From Glutamicibacter protophormiae (GTDB lineage Bacteria > Actinomycetota > Actinomycetes > Actinomycetales > Micrococcaceae): a stretch of DNA of 64,000 nucleotides. The position numbers were made by a program, and so were the translations under genes. The notes beneath the pieces are model-generated. The model saw only the letters and a program-made list of their open reading frames with translations. It searched no databases and was not told the DNA's origin. Below are positions 57,132 to 64,000 of this stretch, one piece after another (position 1 is the first letter of the stretch; each line of letters begins with the position of its first letter). The stretch lies in NCBI RefSeq assembly GCF_014647495.1, contig NZ_BMPH01000004.1:186001-250000 (forward strand), written 5' to 3'.

Positions 57132-58104
57132 GTGGTCCCCCGTTCAGCGGCAGGCGCGCCGCGTCAGGTCCGTGCACGGCCTGTCCGGGATCGGGATCGG
57201 GGCCGGGTCCGCGGCGGCGGTGGCTCGTGGCCAGCACGCGGGCGGCGATCAGCGCCTTGCGCGGCGCGGAGACGGAGATGCGCCGGGTGAGCAGCTGATC
57301 GGCCGGGGCCTTGTCCAGCTGGCGGTTCAGCCGGGCGAACAGGTCGTGGGCCATGCGCACGGCGCGGGCCGCGGCCGGGGCCAGGTAGGGCATTCCGGCG
57401 CGGGCGTGGGCCAGGTCCGCCTCGATGTCCTGCACGAGGTTCCGCTTGTGTTCCTCGGTGAAGTGCTCCAGATCCGTGCCGGGGAAGTACACCCGGTCCA
57501 GCTGCCCGCTGTCGGTGGCCACATCGCGCAGGAAGTTCACCTTCTGGAAGGCTGCGCCCAGGCTGCGCGCGGCGCGTTCCACCAGCTGCGCCTGCGCAGG
57601 CGTTTGAGCCGGGGCTCCGGGCATGGTGCGGAAGACCTGCAGGCACATCAGCCCCACCACCTCGGCGGAGCCGTAGATGTACTCGCGCAGGCTCTGCTCG
57701 TTGTGCCGGTGCACGCTCAAGTCAGCGCGCATGGAAGCGAAGAACGGGTCGGTCAGCTCGGTGGTGATGCGGGTTTCGCGAGCGGTGAGCGCGAAGGCGT
57801 GCACCACCAGGTTGGTGCTGTAGCCGCGCTGCAGCGCCAGGGCGGTCTGCTGCTGCAGTTCATCCAGGCAGTCGCCGACCGCCTGCGGGTTCAGGCCGGC
57901 CTGGCTGGCCACCCCGTCCACGACCTCGTCGGCCAGCCGGACCAGGGCGTAGATGTTGGCGATGTGCGCGGCGCTGGCGGCATCCAGCATCCGGCAGGCC
58001 AGCGAGAAGGAGGTGGAATACTCCCCCAGCACCAGCCGGGCGCTGCGCGCCGCGGTGCGGGAGTAGGTCTGCAGGGCGGTGGGATGGGCGGGGGCCATGC
58101 TCAC
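57121..58104 (-). CDS. crtB: Phytoene synthase
   Basis: The 327-residue enzyme has the trans-isoprenyl diphosphate synthase fold with two aspartate-rich motifs: LVRLADEVVDG (residues ~53-63) and FLRDVATDSGQLDRVYFP (~192-209). It has the family YIYGSAEVVGLM and LGAAFQKVNFLRD stretches. It condenses two GGPP molecules to phytoene. Its ATG overlaps the crtE stop by 4 bases, and its stop lies inside the crtI start, so the operon is tightly packed. The Pro/Gly-rich C-terminal tail (GPGPDPDPGQ) is not conserved. Confidence 0.95.
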   Translation of the reverse strand: MSMAPAHPTALQTYSRTAARSARLVLGEYSTSFSLACRMLDAASAAHIANIYALVRLADEVVDGVASQAGLNPQAVGDCLDELQQQTALALQRGYSTNLVVHAFALTARETRITTELTDPFFASMRADLSVHRHNEQSLREYIYGSAEVVGLMCLQVFRTMPGAPAQTPAQAQLVERAARSLGAAFQKVNFLRDVATDSGQLDRVYFPGTDLEHFTEEHKRNLVQDIEADLAHARAGMPYLAPAAARAVRMAHDLFARLNRQLDKAPADQLLTRRISVSAPRKALIAARVLATSHRRRGPGPDPDPGQAVHGPDAARLPLNGGPHAA

Positions 58105-59195
58105 CAGCTCCTTTCAAGGATCAGCCGGGTGCAGTGGTGCAGCCGGGACTGGGCGTCTTCGGGCAGGCGGAGGAAGGCCGCCGAACGGGTGGCGGAGGTG
58201 CACAGCTGGCGGGCCAGCTCGCGGGCGAAGGTCTCGGCGTCCTGCTGGGCCATCGCCTGGCGCACCTGGTGCGCGGAAACCCTGCCGGCGCGGAATTCCT
58301 GCAGCAGGGCGGCGAACTGGGGGTCCTCGGCGGCCAGCGAAAGCAGGATGGTGCTCTTGAATTCGCGCAGGTCCGAGTCGGCCGGCTTGCCGGTGTCCTG
58401 CGGGTTGCCGAAGGTTCCCAGCACGTCGTCGATCACCTGGTAGGCCACACCCAGCTTGGAGCCGATGGTTCCGAGCAGCTGCGCCTGCAGCGCATCGGCG
58501 CCGGCCAGCAGGGCTCCGGCCTGCAGCGGCAGCTGGAAGGAGTAGGCGGCGGTCTTCAATTCCTCCATGTGCAGCACGTCCGCCGTGGTCGCCGGGTGCG
58601 GATTGAGCGAGAAGAGCAGGTCTTCCAGCTCGCCGGCACCGGCCTGCTCGATGGCCTGGAAGAAGCAGGCCTCGACCTGTTCCTCGTTGTCCAGCCCGGC
58701 CGCGGCCCGGCCGGCCACCTTGATGGCTTCGGACAGCAGCAGGTCCCCGGCGATCAGCGCGGCGCTGTTGCCCGCGTGCTCCGCGTCGGCGCGGCTGCGC
58801 CCGAAGCCCGCCGCCTCGTCGCGGTAGAGGGCGGAGATGGTGGGGGCCCCGCGGCGCAGGAAGTCGCGGTCGATGATGTCATCGTGGATGATCAGCGCAT
58901 TGTGCAGCAGCTCGAAGGCGCAGGCCAGATCCAGCGCCTGGCGGCGGTGGCGCCCGCCGAAGGCCTCGTAGCCGAGCATCACCAGCCCGGGCCGGGCCAG
59001 CTTCCCGGTGGCCAGCCGCTCGCCCAGCTGGGCCCAGAGCTTCGCGCCATGCCGTGAGTAGTTGGCGGTGCGCTGGCGGGCGGAGTCGGTCAGGCGCTCC
59101 AGGTGCCGGGAGATCTCCTGCAGCGTCGCGTCATCGGCGAAGGCGACGCTGCGCTGCACCGGTTCGGTGTCGGTGCGGTTTGCATGTGTGGTCAT
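58101..59195 (-). CDS. crtE: Geranylgeranyl diphosphate synthase
   Basis: The 364-residue prenyltransferase of IdsA type has the first aspartate-rich motif IHDDIIDRDFLRRG (DDxxD, residues ~98-111) with GGRHRRQALDLA before it. The second region is YQVIDDVLGTFGNP (DDxxG form, usual in actinobacterial members). It makes C20 GGPP from FPP/IPP for CrtB. It lies 7 bases downstream of the MarR gene, so the regulator is first in the operon. The chain length is inferred from context; the sequence alone would allow GGPP or a longer product. Confidence 0.93.
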   Translation of the reverse strand: MTTHANRTDTEPVQRSVAFADDATLQEISRHLERLTDSARQRTANYSRHGAKLWAQLGERLATGKLARPGLVMLGYEAFGGRHRRQALDLACAFELLHNALIIHDDIIDRDFLRRGAPTISALYRDEAAGFGRSRADAEHAGNSAALIAGDLLLSEAIKVAGRAAAGLDNEEQVEACFFQAIEQAGAGELEDLLFSLNPHPATTADVLHMEELKTAAYSFQLPLQAGALLAGADALQAQLLGTIGSKLGVAYQVIDDVLGTFGNPQDTGKPADSDLREFKSTILLSLAAEDPQFAALLQEFRAGRVSAHQVRQAMAQQDAETFARELARQLCTSATRSAAFLRLPEDAQSRLHHCTRLILERSW

Positions 59196-59202
59196 GGTGT
59201 CC

Positions 59203-59709
59203 CTACTTCACTGGTTTATCGGTCTGCTCCGGGGCCGGCCCGGACGCGTCCGCGGAGGGTGCTGCGAGTTCCTCGCTGGCCTGGCGCAGCAGCTCGGCAG
59301 CCTTGGCGCGGCCGGGGCCGTCGAGCTGTTCACAGAGTTCATGCAGGTAGCGCATCAGTGCCAGTCCCGGACCGGTACAGTGCGGATAGTTGGCCCCGGG
59401 CCCCACCACGGTGCGGCGGCGGTCCCCGTCGTGGGCATGGCGGGAAACAAACCCGCGTGACTCGAGCCGGTCCAGGACGGTGGTGGATCCGGCCGAGGAC
59501 AGGCCGAGGTAATGGCTCAGGATCCCGGGACTGACCGGATCCATCGTCCGCAGCAGGTTCAGGGCGCGCAGGTCCGAGTCGTTGAGCTCGAGTTGGGCGC
59601 GGTAGCGGTTCTGGGCCAGGTCGTAGGACAGGCACAGGTGTTGGACAAGGCGGAAGATGTCTCCGGTCGAGACCGGCCCGCCGGGCGGAACATGGGAATT
59701 CTCTGGCAT
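59203..59709 (-). CDS. MarR-family regulator at the head of the carotenoid operon (CrtR-like)
   Basis: The 168-residue protein has the winged helix-turn-helix: DLRALNLLRTM, LSHYLGLSSAGSTTVLDRLESRG and the DGDRRRTVV wing. A tail rich in Pro and acidic residues follows. It precedes crtE by 7 bases and diverges from a TspO-like gene across 111 bases. In corynebacteria a MarR-type CrtR represses the crt genes and responds to GGPP; a similar role here is inferred. The start has no clear SD. Confidence 0.85.
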   Translation of the reverse strand: MPENSHVPPGGPVSTGDIFRLVQHLCLSYDLAQNRYRAQLELNDSDLRALNLLRTMDPVSPGILSHYLGLSSAGSTTVLDRLESRGFVSRHAHDGDRRRTVVGPGANYPHCTGPGLALMRYLHELCEQLDGPGRAKAAELLRQASEELAAPSADASGPAPEQTDKPVK

Positions 59710-59820
59710 AGTATCTCGTTTGGTTGATATTTAGCCTATCTAGATACATCATGGCTTAAGTACTCGGATTTGTCGACTCTTCCCGGAAAGTTTTTCAGCA
59801 AACACCCAAGGAGACCGATC
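59710..59820. promoter_or_regulatory. Divergent promoter region with palindrome TATCTAGATA
   Basis: The 111-base gap between the MarR gene and the TspO-like gene holds a perfect 10-base palindrome, TATCTAGATA (59737-59746), and the AT-rich TTGATATTTAG next to it. A site here could control both directions. It is the natural place for MarR binding, though no direct evidence links them. The AAGGAG ribosome site of the rightward gene lies at about 59808-59813. Confidence 0.5.
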
Positions 59821-60633
59821 ATGCAGCAGTCCCTGGCCGTCCCCCGCGGCCCAGTCCTCCCCGCCCAGGTAGGCACCCTTCTGGCCATTGCGCTGGCCGT
59901 CTACGGTTCGTTCCTTGGCAGCGGGGCCGCCGGCGGCACCCCCATCCAGGATGCCGCCGGCGGATATCTCAGCGCCGACGCCACCTTGCTGGCCCCGGCC
60001 GGCCCCGCCTTCTCCATCTGGTCGCTGGTTTATCTGGGCTTGGCCGTCTTCGCGGTCTACCAGCTCACCGCCCCGGGCGCGCGGTCCGAAACCCTGCGTC
60101 GACTGCGCGGCCCGGCGTCGCTGTCGGCATTGCTGAACGCGGCCTGGATCCTCACCGCGCAGCAAGGCTGGCTCGTCGTCAGCGTTGCGGTCATCTTCAT
60201 CCTGCTGGCCTCGCTGGTCTGGGTGGTGGTGCTGCTGCGCACCTACGGCAGCGCGACACGAGTCGAGCACTGGATCCTGTGGACCACCTTCGGCGTCTAT
60301 CTGGGCTGGGTCTGCGTGGCCAGCCTGGCGAACACCGCGGCGTGGCTCGCCTCGCTGGGTGTCGGCGCCGATGCCGCATGGCCCGGCATCGCCACGGTGG
60401 CGCTGCTGGTGGCGGCCGCCGCCATCGGCGTGGCGCTGACCGGCTACACGCGCGGCCAGCTGGCTCCCGCGGCGGCCATCGTCTGGGGCCTGGCCTGGAT
60501 CGGCGTCAGCCGGCTGACCGGAACCAATGAATCAGCACTCATCGTCAGTGCGGCGCTGGCCATCGCCGGCCTGCTGCTGCTGACCGCGCTTGGCCTCGCG
60601 CTGCGCGCCCGCAAGGAACGGAGCATCACATGA
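59821..60633 (+). CDS. TspO/MBR-like membrane protein
   Basis: I choose ATG 59821 (MQQSLAVPRGPVLP), preceded by AAGGAG; the frame is open 51 bases upstream. The 270-residue protein has about seven hydrophobic helices and TspO-like features (PAFSIWSLVYLG, LLNAAWILTAQQGW), although it is longer than the usual five-helix TspO. Such proteins are often found next to carotenoid genes in actinobacteria and are linked to tetrapyrrole or light/redox responses. It diverges from the crt operon and overlaps the next gene by 4 bases. Confidence 0.7.
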   Translation: MQQSLAVPRGPVLPAQVGTLLAIALAVYGSFLGSGAAGGTPIQDAAGGYLSADATLLAPAGPAFSIWSLVYLGLAVFAVYQLTAPGARSETLRRLRGPASLSALLNAAWILTAQQGWLVVSVAVIFILLASLVWVVVLLRTYGSATRVEHWILWTTFGVYLGWVCVASLANTAAWLASLGVGADAAWPGIATVALLVAAAAIGVALTGYTRGQLAPAAAIVWGLAWIGVSRLTGTNESALIVSAALAIAGLLLLTALGLALRARKERSIT

Positions 60634-62108
60634 AATTGATTGCCGTCACCGGAGCCACCGGCTACATCGGCGGGCGGCTGGTTCCGCTGCTGCTGCGCCG
60701 CGGCCACCGCGTCAGGGTGCTGGCCCGCGACGCCCAACGGCTGCGCGACGTGCCGTGGCGGGACCAGGTCGAGGTTGTCGAAGGCAGCCTGCAAGATGAG
60801 CAGGCGGTGGCCGAATTCTGCCGCGGCGCCCATACCGTCTACTACCTGGTGCACTCCATGTCCGGCACCCGGAACTTCATGTCCGAGGAGGAACACTGCG
60901 CGAAGATCATGGTCCAGTGCGCTGCCGCGGAATCCGTGGCCCAGCTGGTCTACCTCTCCGGACTGCATCCGGAAGGCGAGTTGAGCGAACACCTGGCCTC
61001 GCGGGTGCGGGTGGGCGAGGTGCTCCAGCCCGGGACACCGGATCCCGACGGGCTGCATACCCTGATCCTGCAGGCAGGGCTGGTCATCGGGTCCGGCTCG
61101 GCCAGCTTCGAGATGATCAGGCACCTGAGCGACGTGCTTCCGGTGATGCCCGCGCCGCGCTGGGTGAAGAACCGGGTGCAGCCGATCGCGGTGCGCGACA
61201 CCCTGCACTACCTGGCCGCCTGCGCCGAGCTGGAGGCCCCGGTCAACGCCACCTACGACATCGGCGGGCCGCGCGCCTACAGCTACGCGGACCTCATGCG
61301 CACCTACGCCAGGGTGGCGGGGCTGCGCGAGCCGAGGATCTGGGCGCTGCCGGTGCTCACCCCGCAGCTGGCCTCGCACTGGGTCAATCTGGTGACCCCG
61401 CTGCCGCACACGCTGGCCACCGCCCTGGTCGGCTCGCTGCAGCACGACTGCGTGATGGGTTCGCACCGCATCGACGAGCTGATCGCCGCCCCGGACGGCG
61501 GGCTCACCGATTATCCGGACGCGGTGCGGCTGGCCCTGGAGAAGATCGCCGCGGATTCGGTGGAGACCAGCTGGGCCACCGCGCACCCGGTCTCGGCCCC
61601 GGCCGAGCCGTTGCCCTCGGACCCGCACTGGGCCGGACGCAAGATCTACATCGACCAGCGGAGCATGGAAACCCGGGCCGGGGCGGAGGAGCTCTACCAG
61701 GTCATCGGGCGCATCGGCGGGGAGTCAGGCTACTTCGTGCTGCCGAGCCTGTGGCGGATCCGCGGGCTGATGGACAAGCTCAGCGGCGGGGTGGGGCTGC
61801 TGCGCGGGCGCCGCTCGCGCAGCACCCTGGCCCTGGGCGACGTGGTCGACTGGTGGCGCGTGGAAGCGCTGGAACCCAACGAGCTGCTGCGGCTGCGCGC
61901 GGAAATGCGGGTTCCCGGCCAGGCCTGGCTTGAATTCCGCCTGACCCAGCGCCCCGGCGACCAAGTCCAGGTCACCCAGCGGGCGATCTTCGTGCCCCGC
62001 GGACTGGCCGGCCGGGCCTATTGGTGGTCGGTGAGCCCGTTCCACACGTTCATCTTCTCCGGCATGCTCAAGAGCATCGTGCAGCAGGCGGAGGGGTCCA
62101 GCACCTAG
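60630..62108 (+). CDS. SDR-type NAD(P)-binding protein with DUF2867 C-terminus
   Basis: The 492-residue protein begins MKLIAVTGATGYIGGRLVPLL, a Rossmann motif of atypical SDR proteins. VYYLVHSMSGT and YLSGLHPEGELSEHLASR follow. From about residue 330 a DUF2867-like domain follows, with WRIRGLMDKLSGGVGLLRG, DVVDWWRVEALEPN and FHTFIFSGML. Proteins of this two-part type are often encoded with TspO-like genes near pigment genes, but I know of no proven reaction. It is coupled to the TspO-like gene by a 4-base overlap, and its stop overlaps the convergent MarR gene by 4. Confidence 0.85.
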   Translation: MKLIAVTGATGYIGGRLVPLLLRRGHRVRVLARDAQRLRDVPWRDQVEVVEGSLQDEQAVAEFCRGAHTVYYLVHSMSGTRNFMSEEEHCAKIMVQCAAAESVAQLVYLSGLHPEGELSEHLASRVRVGEVLQPGTPDPDGLHTLILQAGLVIGSGSASFEMIRHLSDVLPVMPAPRWVKNRVQPIAVRDTLHYLAACAELEAPVNATYDIGGPRAYSYADLMRTYARVAGLREPRIWALPVLTPQLASHWVNLVTPLPHTLATALVGSLQHDCVMGSHRIDELIAAPDGGLTDYPDAVRLALEKIAADSVETSWATAHPVSAPAEPLPSDPHWAGRKIYIDQRSMETRAGAEELYQVIGRIGGESGYFVLPSLWRIRGLMDKLSGGVGLLRGRRSRSTLALGDVVDWWRVEALEPNELLRLRAEMRVPGQAWLEFRLTQRPGDQVQVTQRAIFVPRGLAGRAYWWSVSPFHTFIFSGMLKSIVQQAEGSST

Positions 62109-62695
62109 TCGCCGGTTTTTCCAGACTTCTCGTCCGGGCCTTCGAGAGCAGTTTGCGCCCTGCTCATGCTGTCTTCCATGGCATCGGAGGTCCGGGCGAG
62201 GAACCTGATGATCACCTCGCGCTCCGCGTCGGTGAATTCCCGGGCCACCTCGAAGCGCTGCGCGTGGTGGCGGCCCACCTGCTCGCGGGCCATCAGGTGC
62301 GTCGGATCGGTGACCTCGATGCACCAGGAACGCCGGTCGGTGGGATGCGGACGCCGGGCGACGTGCTCCCCGTCGATCAGCCGGTCGATCATCTTGGTGA
62401 CCGAGGCGCTGGAAATGCCCAGATAACGGGCGAGCTGGCCCGGGGTGACCACGGTGCCGGCGTGCTTCGCGGAAATCAGCATGCGCAGGGCGCGCATGTC
62501 GGTCTCGTTCAGCTTCATGAAGCTTTGTGAATTGCGCATGATCTGGCGTTCCAGCCGGCGCATGCGGCCCATCTCGGCCATGATGCGGTCAATCTGGCCC
62601 AGGGCCTCAGGGCTCATGCCTTCGCGCTTGATCAGATTCTGGTCCGGGTCGGATTCCGCCAAACCATACATCGTAGGCAGCTTTCGCTCCTTCAC
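62105..62695 (-). CDS. MarR-family transcriptional regulator
   Basis: I keep the GTG at 62695 (MKERKLPTMYG), since GGGGGAAC lies just before it; ATG 62671 is the other candidate. The 196-residue protein has the MarR winged helix-turn-helix: DMRALRMLIS, LARYLGISSASVTKMIDRLIDG and the PTDRRSWCIEVTD wing. An N-terminal helix for dimerisation precedes it. It is convergent with the SDR/DUF2867 gene. It is distinct from the MarR at 59203, and its targets are unknown. Confidence 0.85.
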   Translation of the reverse strand: MKERKLPTMYGLAESDPDQNLIKREGMSPEALGQIDRIMAEMGRMRRLERQIMRNSQSFMKLNETDMRALRMLISAKHAGTVVTPGQLARYLGISSASVTKMIDRLIDGEHVARRPHPTDRRSWCIEVTDPTHLMAREQVGRHHAQRFEVAREFTDAEREVIIRFLARTSDAMEDSMSRAQTALEGPDEKSGKTGD

Positions 62696-62814
62696 CGTTC
62701 CCCCTATCCGAGCCGCGCGCCGTGCGGCTTTCCGCTCAACGGCGCGCCACCGGCGTTACTTCGATACTAAGCCCTCAAGGACACCGGGCGCGCAGAAGGC
62801 CGCGGTGAAAAGCG

Positions 62815-62848
62815 AAAACCCCGCGACCGCAATCGGTTCGCAGGGTTT
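62815..62848 (-). terminator. Hairpin after tRNA-Leu
   Basis: AAACCC...GGGTTT on the minus strand forms a stem with a few mismatches and ends in TTTTCGCTTTT. It lies 4 bases beyond the encoded CCA end of tRNA-Leu. Confidence 0.65.
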
Positions 62849-62852
62849 CCAT

Positions 62853-62937
<85 letters not shown>

Positions 62938-63028
62938 TCGCGCTACACCGGAAAGCGGATTTCCGAATGACGACCTCATTTAGTGTAGCGGAAGTGGCAG
63001 TCGATAAGAAATCGACCCGCACCGGGCG

Positions 63029-63523
63029 TTACTTGGGATCAATCCCCAAGTCACGGCGGAGCTTTGCGACGTGTCCGGTCGCCCGTACGTTGTACTGGGC
63101 GAGCTGCACCTTGCCCTCCTCGTCGACCACGATGGTCGAGCGGATCAGGCCCTCATAGACGCGGCCGTAGTTCTTCTTCTCGCCCCAGGCGCCATAGGCT
63201 TCGGCGACCGCATGGTCCTCGTCGGAGAGCAGCGGGAAGTTCAGCTCTTCCTTGGCCACGAACTTTTCCAGCTTGGCAACACCATCCGGCGAGACGCCCA
63301 GAACCTGGTAGCCGAGTCCGGTGAGGGATTCGATGGAATCGCGGAAGTCGCAGGCCTGCTTGGTGCAGCCCGGGGTGGAGGCGGCCGGGTAGAAGTACAC
63401 GATAGTTTTCTTGCCCAGGTAGTCAGACAGCGACACGGCATTGCCGTTCGAGTCGTTGAGGGTGAAGCTCGGGGCCTGATCTCCAACGGAGAGTCGTTCG
63501 GTTTGCGCTGCTGCAGTGCTCAT
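63029..63523 (-). CDS. bcp: Thioredoxin-dependent peroxiredoxin, Bcp/PrxQ type
   Basis: The 164-residue protein has the AhpC/TSA fold with PSFTLNDSNGN, VYFYPAASTPGCTKQACDFRD (peroxidatic Cys in TPGCT, resolving Cys five residues later, the alpha-2 type of Bcp) and VLGVSPDG. It reduces hydrogen and organic peroxides using thioredoxin in the cytoplasm. The start ATG at 63523 follows GAGG. It lies alone between the two tRNA genes. Confidence 0.95.
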   Translation of the reverse strand: MSTAAAQTERLSVGDQAPSFTLNDSNGNAVSLSDYLGKKTIVYFYPAASTPGCTKQACDFRDSIESLTGLGYQVLGVSPDGVAKLEKFVAKEELNFPLLSDEDHAVAEAYGAWGEKKNYGRVYEGLIRSTIVVDEEGKVQLAQYNVRATGHVAKLRRDLGIDPK

Positions 63524-63550
63524 CGGTGAAACCTCGTTTCGTAGCTATAC

Positions 63551-63581
63551 AAAAAATCCGGCCTGACGAATCAGGCCGGAT
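63551..63581 (-). terminator. Hairpin with T run after tRNA-Lys
   Basis: A perfect 11-bp stem (63556-63566 with 63571-63581) around CGAA is followed on the minus strand by TTTTTTG. It terminates the tRNA-Lys transcript. Confidence 0.85.
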
Positions 63582-63587
63582 CTACCG

Positions 63588-63660
63588 TGCGCCCTCCGGG
63601 ACTCGAACCCGGAACCTAATGATTAAGAGTCATTTGCTCTACCAATTGAGCTAAAGGCGC
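63588..63660 (-). tRNA. tRNA-Lys (anticodon CTT)
   Basis: The 73-base minus-strand sequence folds with acceptor GCGCCTT/AGGGCGC. The D arm is GCTC...GAGC, the anticodon stem AATGA/TCATT has loop CTCTTAA, and the T arm is CCGGG-TTCGAGT-CCCGG. The discriminator is A and no CCA is encoded. Anticodon CTT reads AAG. Confidence 0.95.
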
Positions 63661-63864
63661 TAACTTCACTCTGACTAGTTATCTTTCGAACCGGTCTTTG
63701 CGACGTAGATAATCATACGCAGAACTCGGCAAAAATCAAAAATCGCCAACAGCGGCCCGAGAACGCATCAAAAGATCAGGTCAAAGCGAAAATGCCGGAA
63801 TCCCGCCACGCCTGCCTGCGCACAAAAGGGCAAATTCCTTGCGCGTGCGTTGGGCCACATGCGG

Positions 63865-63892
63865 CCGCCGGACGGGCCCTCCCGTCCGGCGG
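63865..63892. terminator. Strong GC hairpin
   Basis: A perfect 12-bp stem (63865-63876 with 63881-63892, CCGCCGGACGGG and its complement) lies 16 bases past the stop of the leftward gene that enters from the right edge. Confidence 0.7.
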
Positions 63893-63907
63893 ACGCATGG
63901 CGTCAAC

Positions 63908-64000
63908 CTACTGTTTTGCGGCGCGGCGGCGCAGCCACAAGGCGAGGCCTCCGACGGCCGTGAGCACGAGCGCGCCCAGGGCTGTGAAGATCACCGATGC
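63908..64000 (-). CDS. C-terminus of a membrane- or wall-anchored protein (partial)
   Basis: The frame enters from beyond the right edge and ends at TAG (63910-63908). The visible 30 codons encode a hydrophobic helix (VIFTALGALVLTAVGGLALWL) followed by RRRAAKQ. This is the shape of the C-terminal anchor of sortase substrates or of type I membrane proteins. Whether an LPXTG-like motif precedes it cannot be seen. The rest of the protein is outside the window. Confidence 0.6.
   Translation of the reverse strand, partial: ASVIFTALGALVLTAVGGLALWLRRRAAKQ

Noticed and set aside
55494-57290. 598-codon plus-strand frame opposite crtI/crtB
   Set aside because: Shadow of conserved carotenoid genes with low-complexity composition.

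Overview
The window is high-GC actinobacterial DNA. It carries a complete operon for a C50 carotenoid of the decaprenoxanthin type (crtE, crtB, crtI, crtYe, crtYf, crtEb, with a MarR gene at its head and idi downstream), an ilvBNC operon with a leader-peptide attenuator, and many SD sequences of the GGGGGA type. Together these point to the family Micrococcaceae, most likely Glutamicibacter or Arthrobacter. Genus is an inference from gene content; no 16S gene is present.

Layout. 1-3258: 3' part of a large repetitive DUF4082/Ig-like surface protein. 3389-6464: a leftward three-gene unit (proline-rich exported protein, MFS transporter, membrane-anchored propeller-like protein). 6632-24963: a large envelope or exopolysaccharide (EPS) cluster. 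It starts with a rightward pair (hexapeptide N-acetyltransferase; a three-domain GT26-GT2-GT2 glycosyltransferase). A long leftward operon follows, whose transcription order is initiating sugar-phosphate transferase, WlbA-like dehydrogenase, epimerase, aminotransferase, PglD-like acetyltransferase, second aminotransferase, Wzx-like flippase, double GT4 protein, Wzz-like protein, Wzy-like polymerase with a Wzz-like C-terminus, and a secreted glycosidase-like lipoprotein. 25533-30829: two translationally coupled LAL/LuxR regulators, one with degenerate ATPase motifs. 31170-34633: dTDP-rhamnose genes (rmlC-rmlD fusion, rmlB, divergent rmlA). 34733-38300: a decayed TupA-like ATP-grasp gene and two convergent CDP-glycerol glycerophosphotransferase-like paralogues, with AT-richer intergenic DNA. 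38957-44425: a giant secreted haem peroxidase with cell-wall-binding repeats inserted in the peroxidase domain and RTX-type repeats. 45256-46666: a Lys-rich secreted protein and a methyltransferase.

Housekeeping part. 46804-52389: ilvC, ilvN, ilvB (with leader peptide, attenuator and a palindrome over the -10) and ilvD. 52734-53195: small conserved protein. 53340-59709: idi and the carotenoid operon. 59821-62695: TspO-like protein, SDR/DUF2867 protein, second MarR. 62853-63660: tRNA-Leu(TAG), bcp peroxiredoxin, tRNA-Lys(CTT). The right edge holds the C-terminus of a surface protein.

How they fit together: the central 6.6-38.3 kb can supply most of a Wzx/Wzy-type pathway (activated sugars, lipid-linked start, elongation, flipping, polymerisation, length control). 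The LAL pair is a plausible local regulator. The neighbouring peroxidase carries CWB2 repeats that in other bacteria bind anionic wall polymers, so it may be anchored to such a polymer. No transposase, integrase, phage gene or CRISPR array was seen. The most unusual content is the set of domain fusions (GT26-GT2-GT2, GT4-GT4, Wzy-PCP, RmlC-RmlD, CWB2-in-peroxidase) and the mismatched LAL pair.
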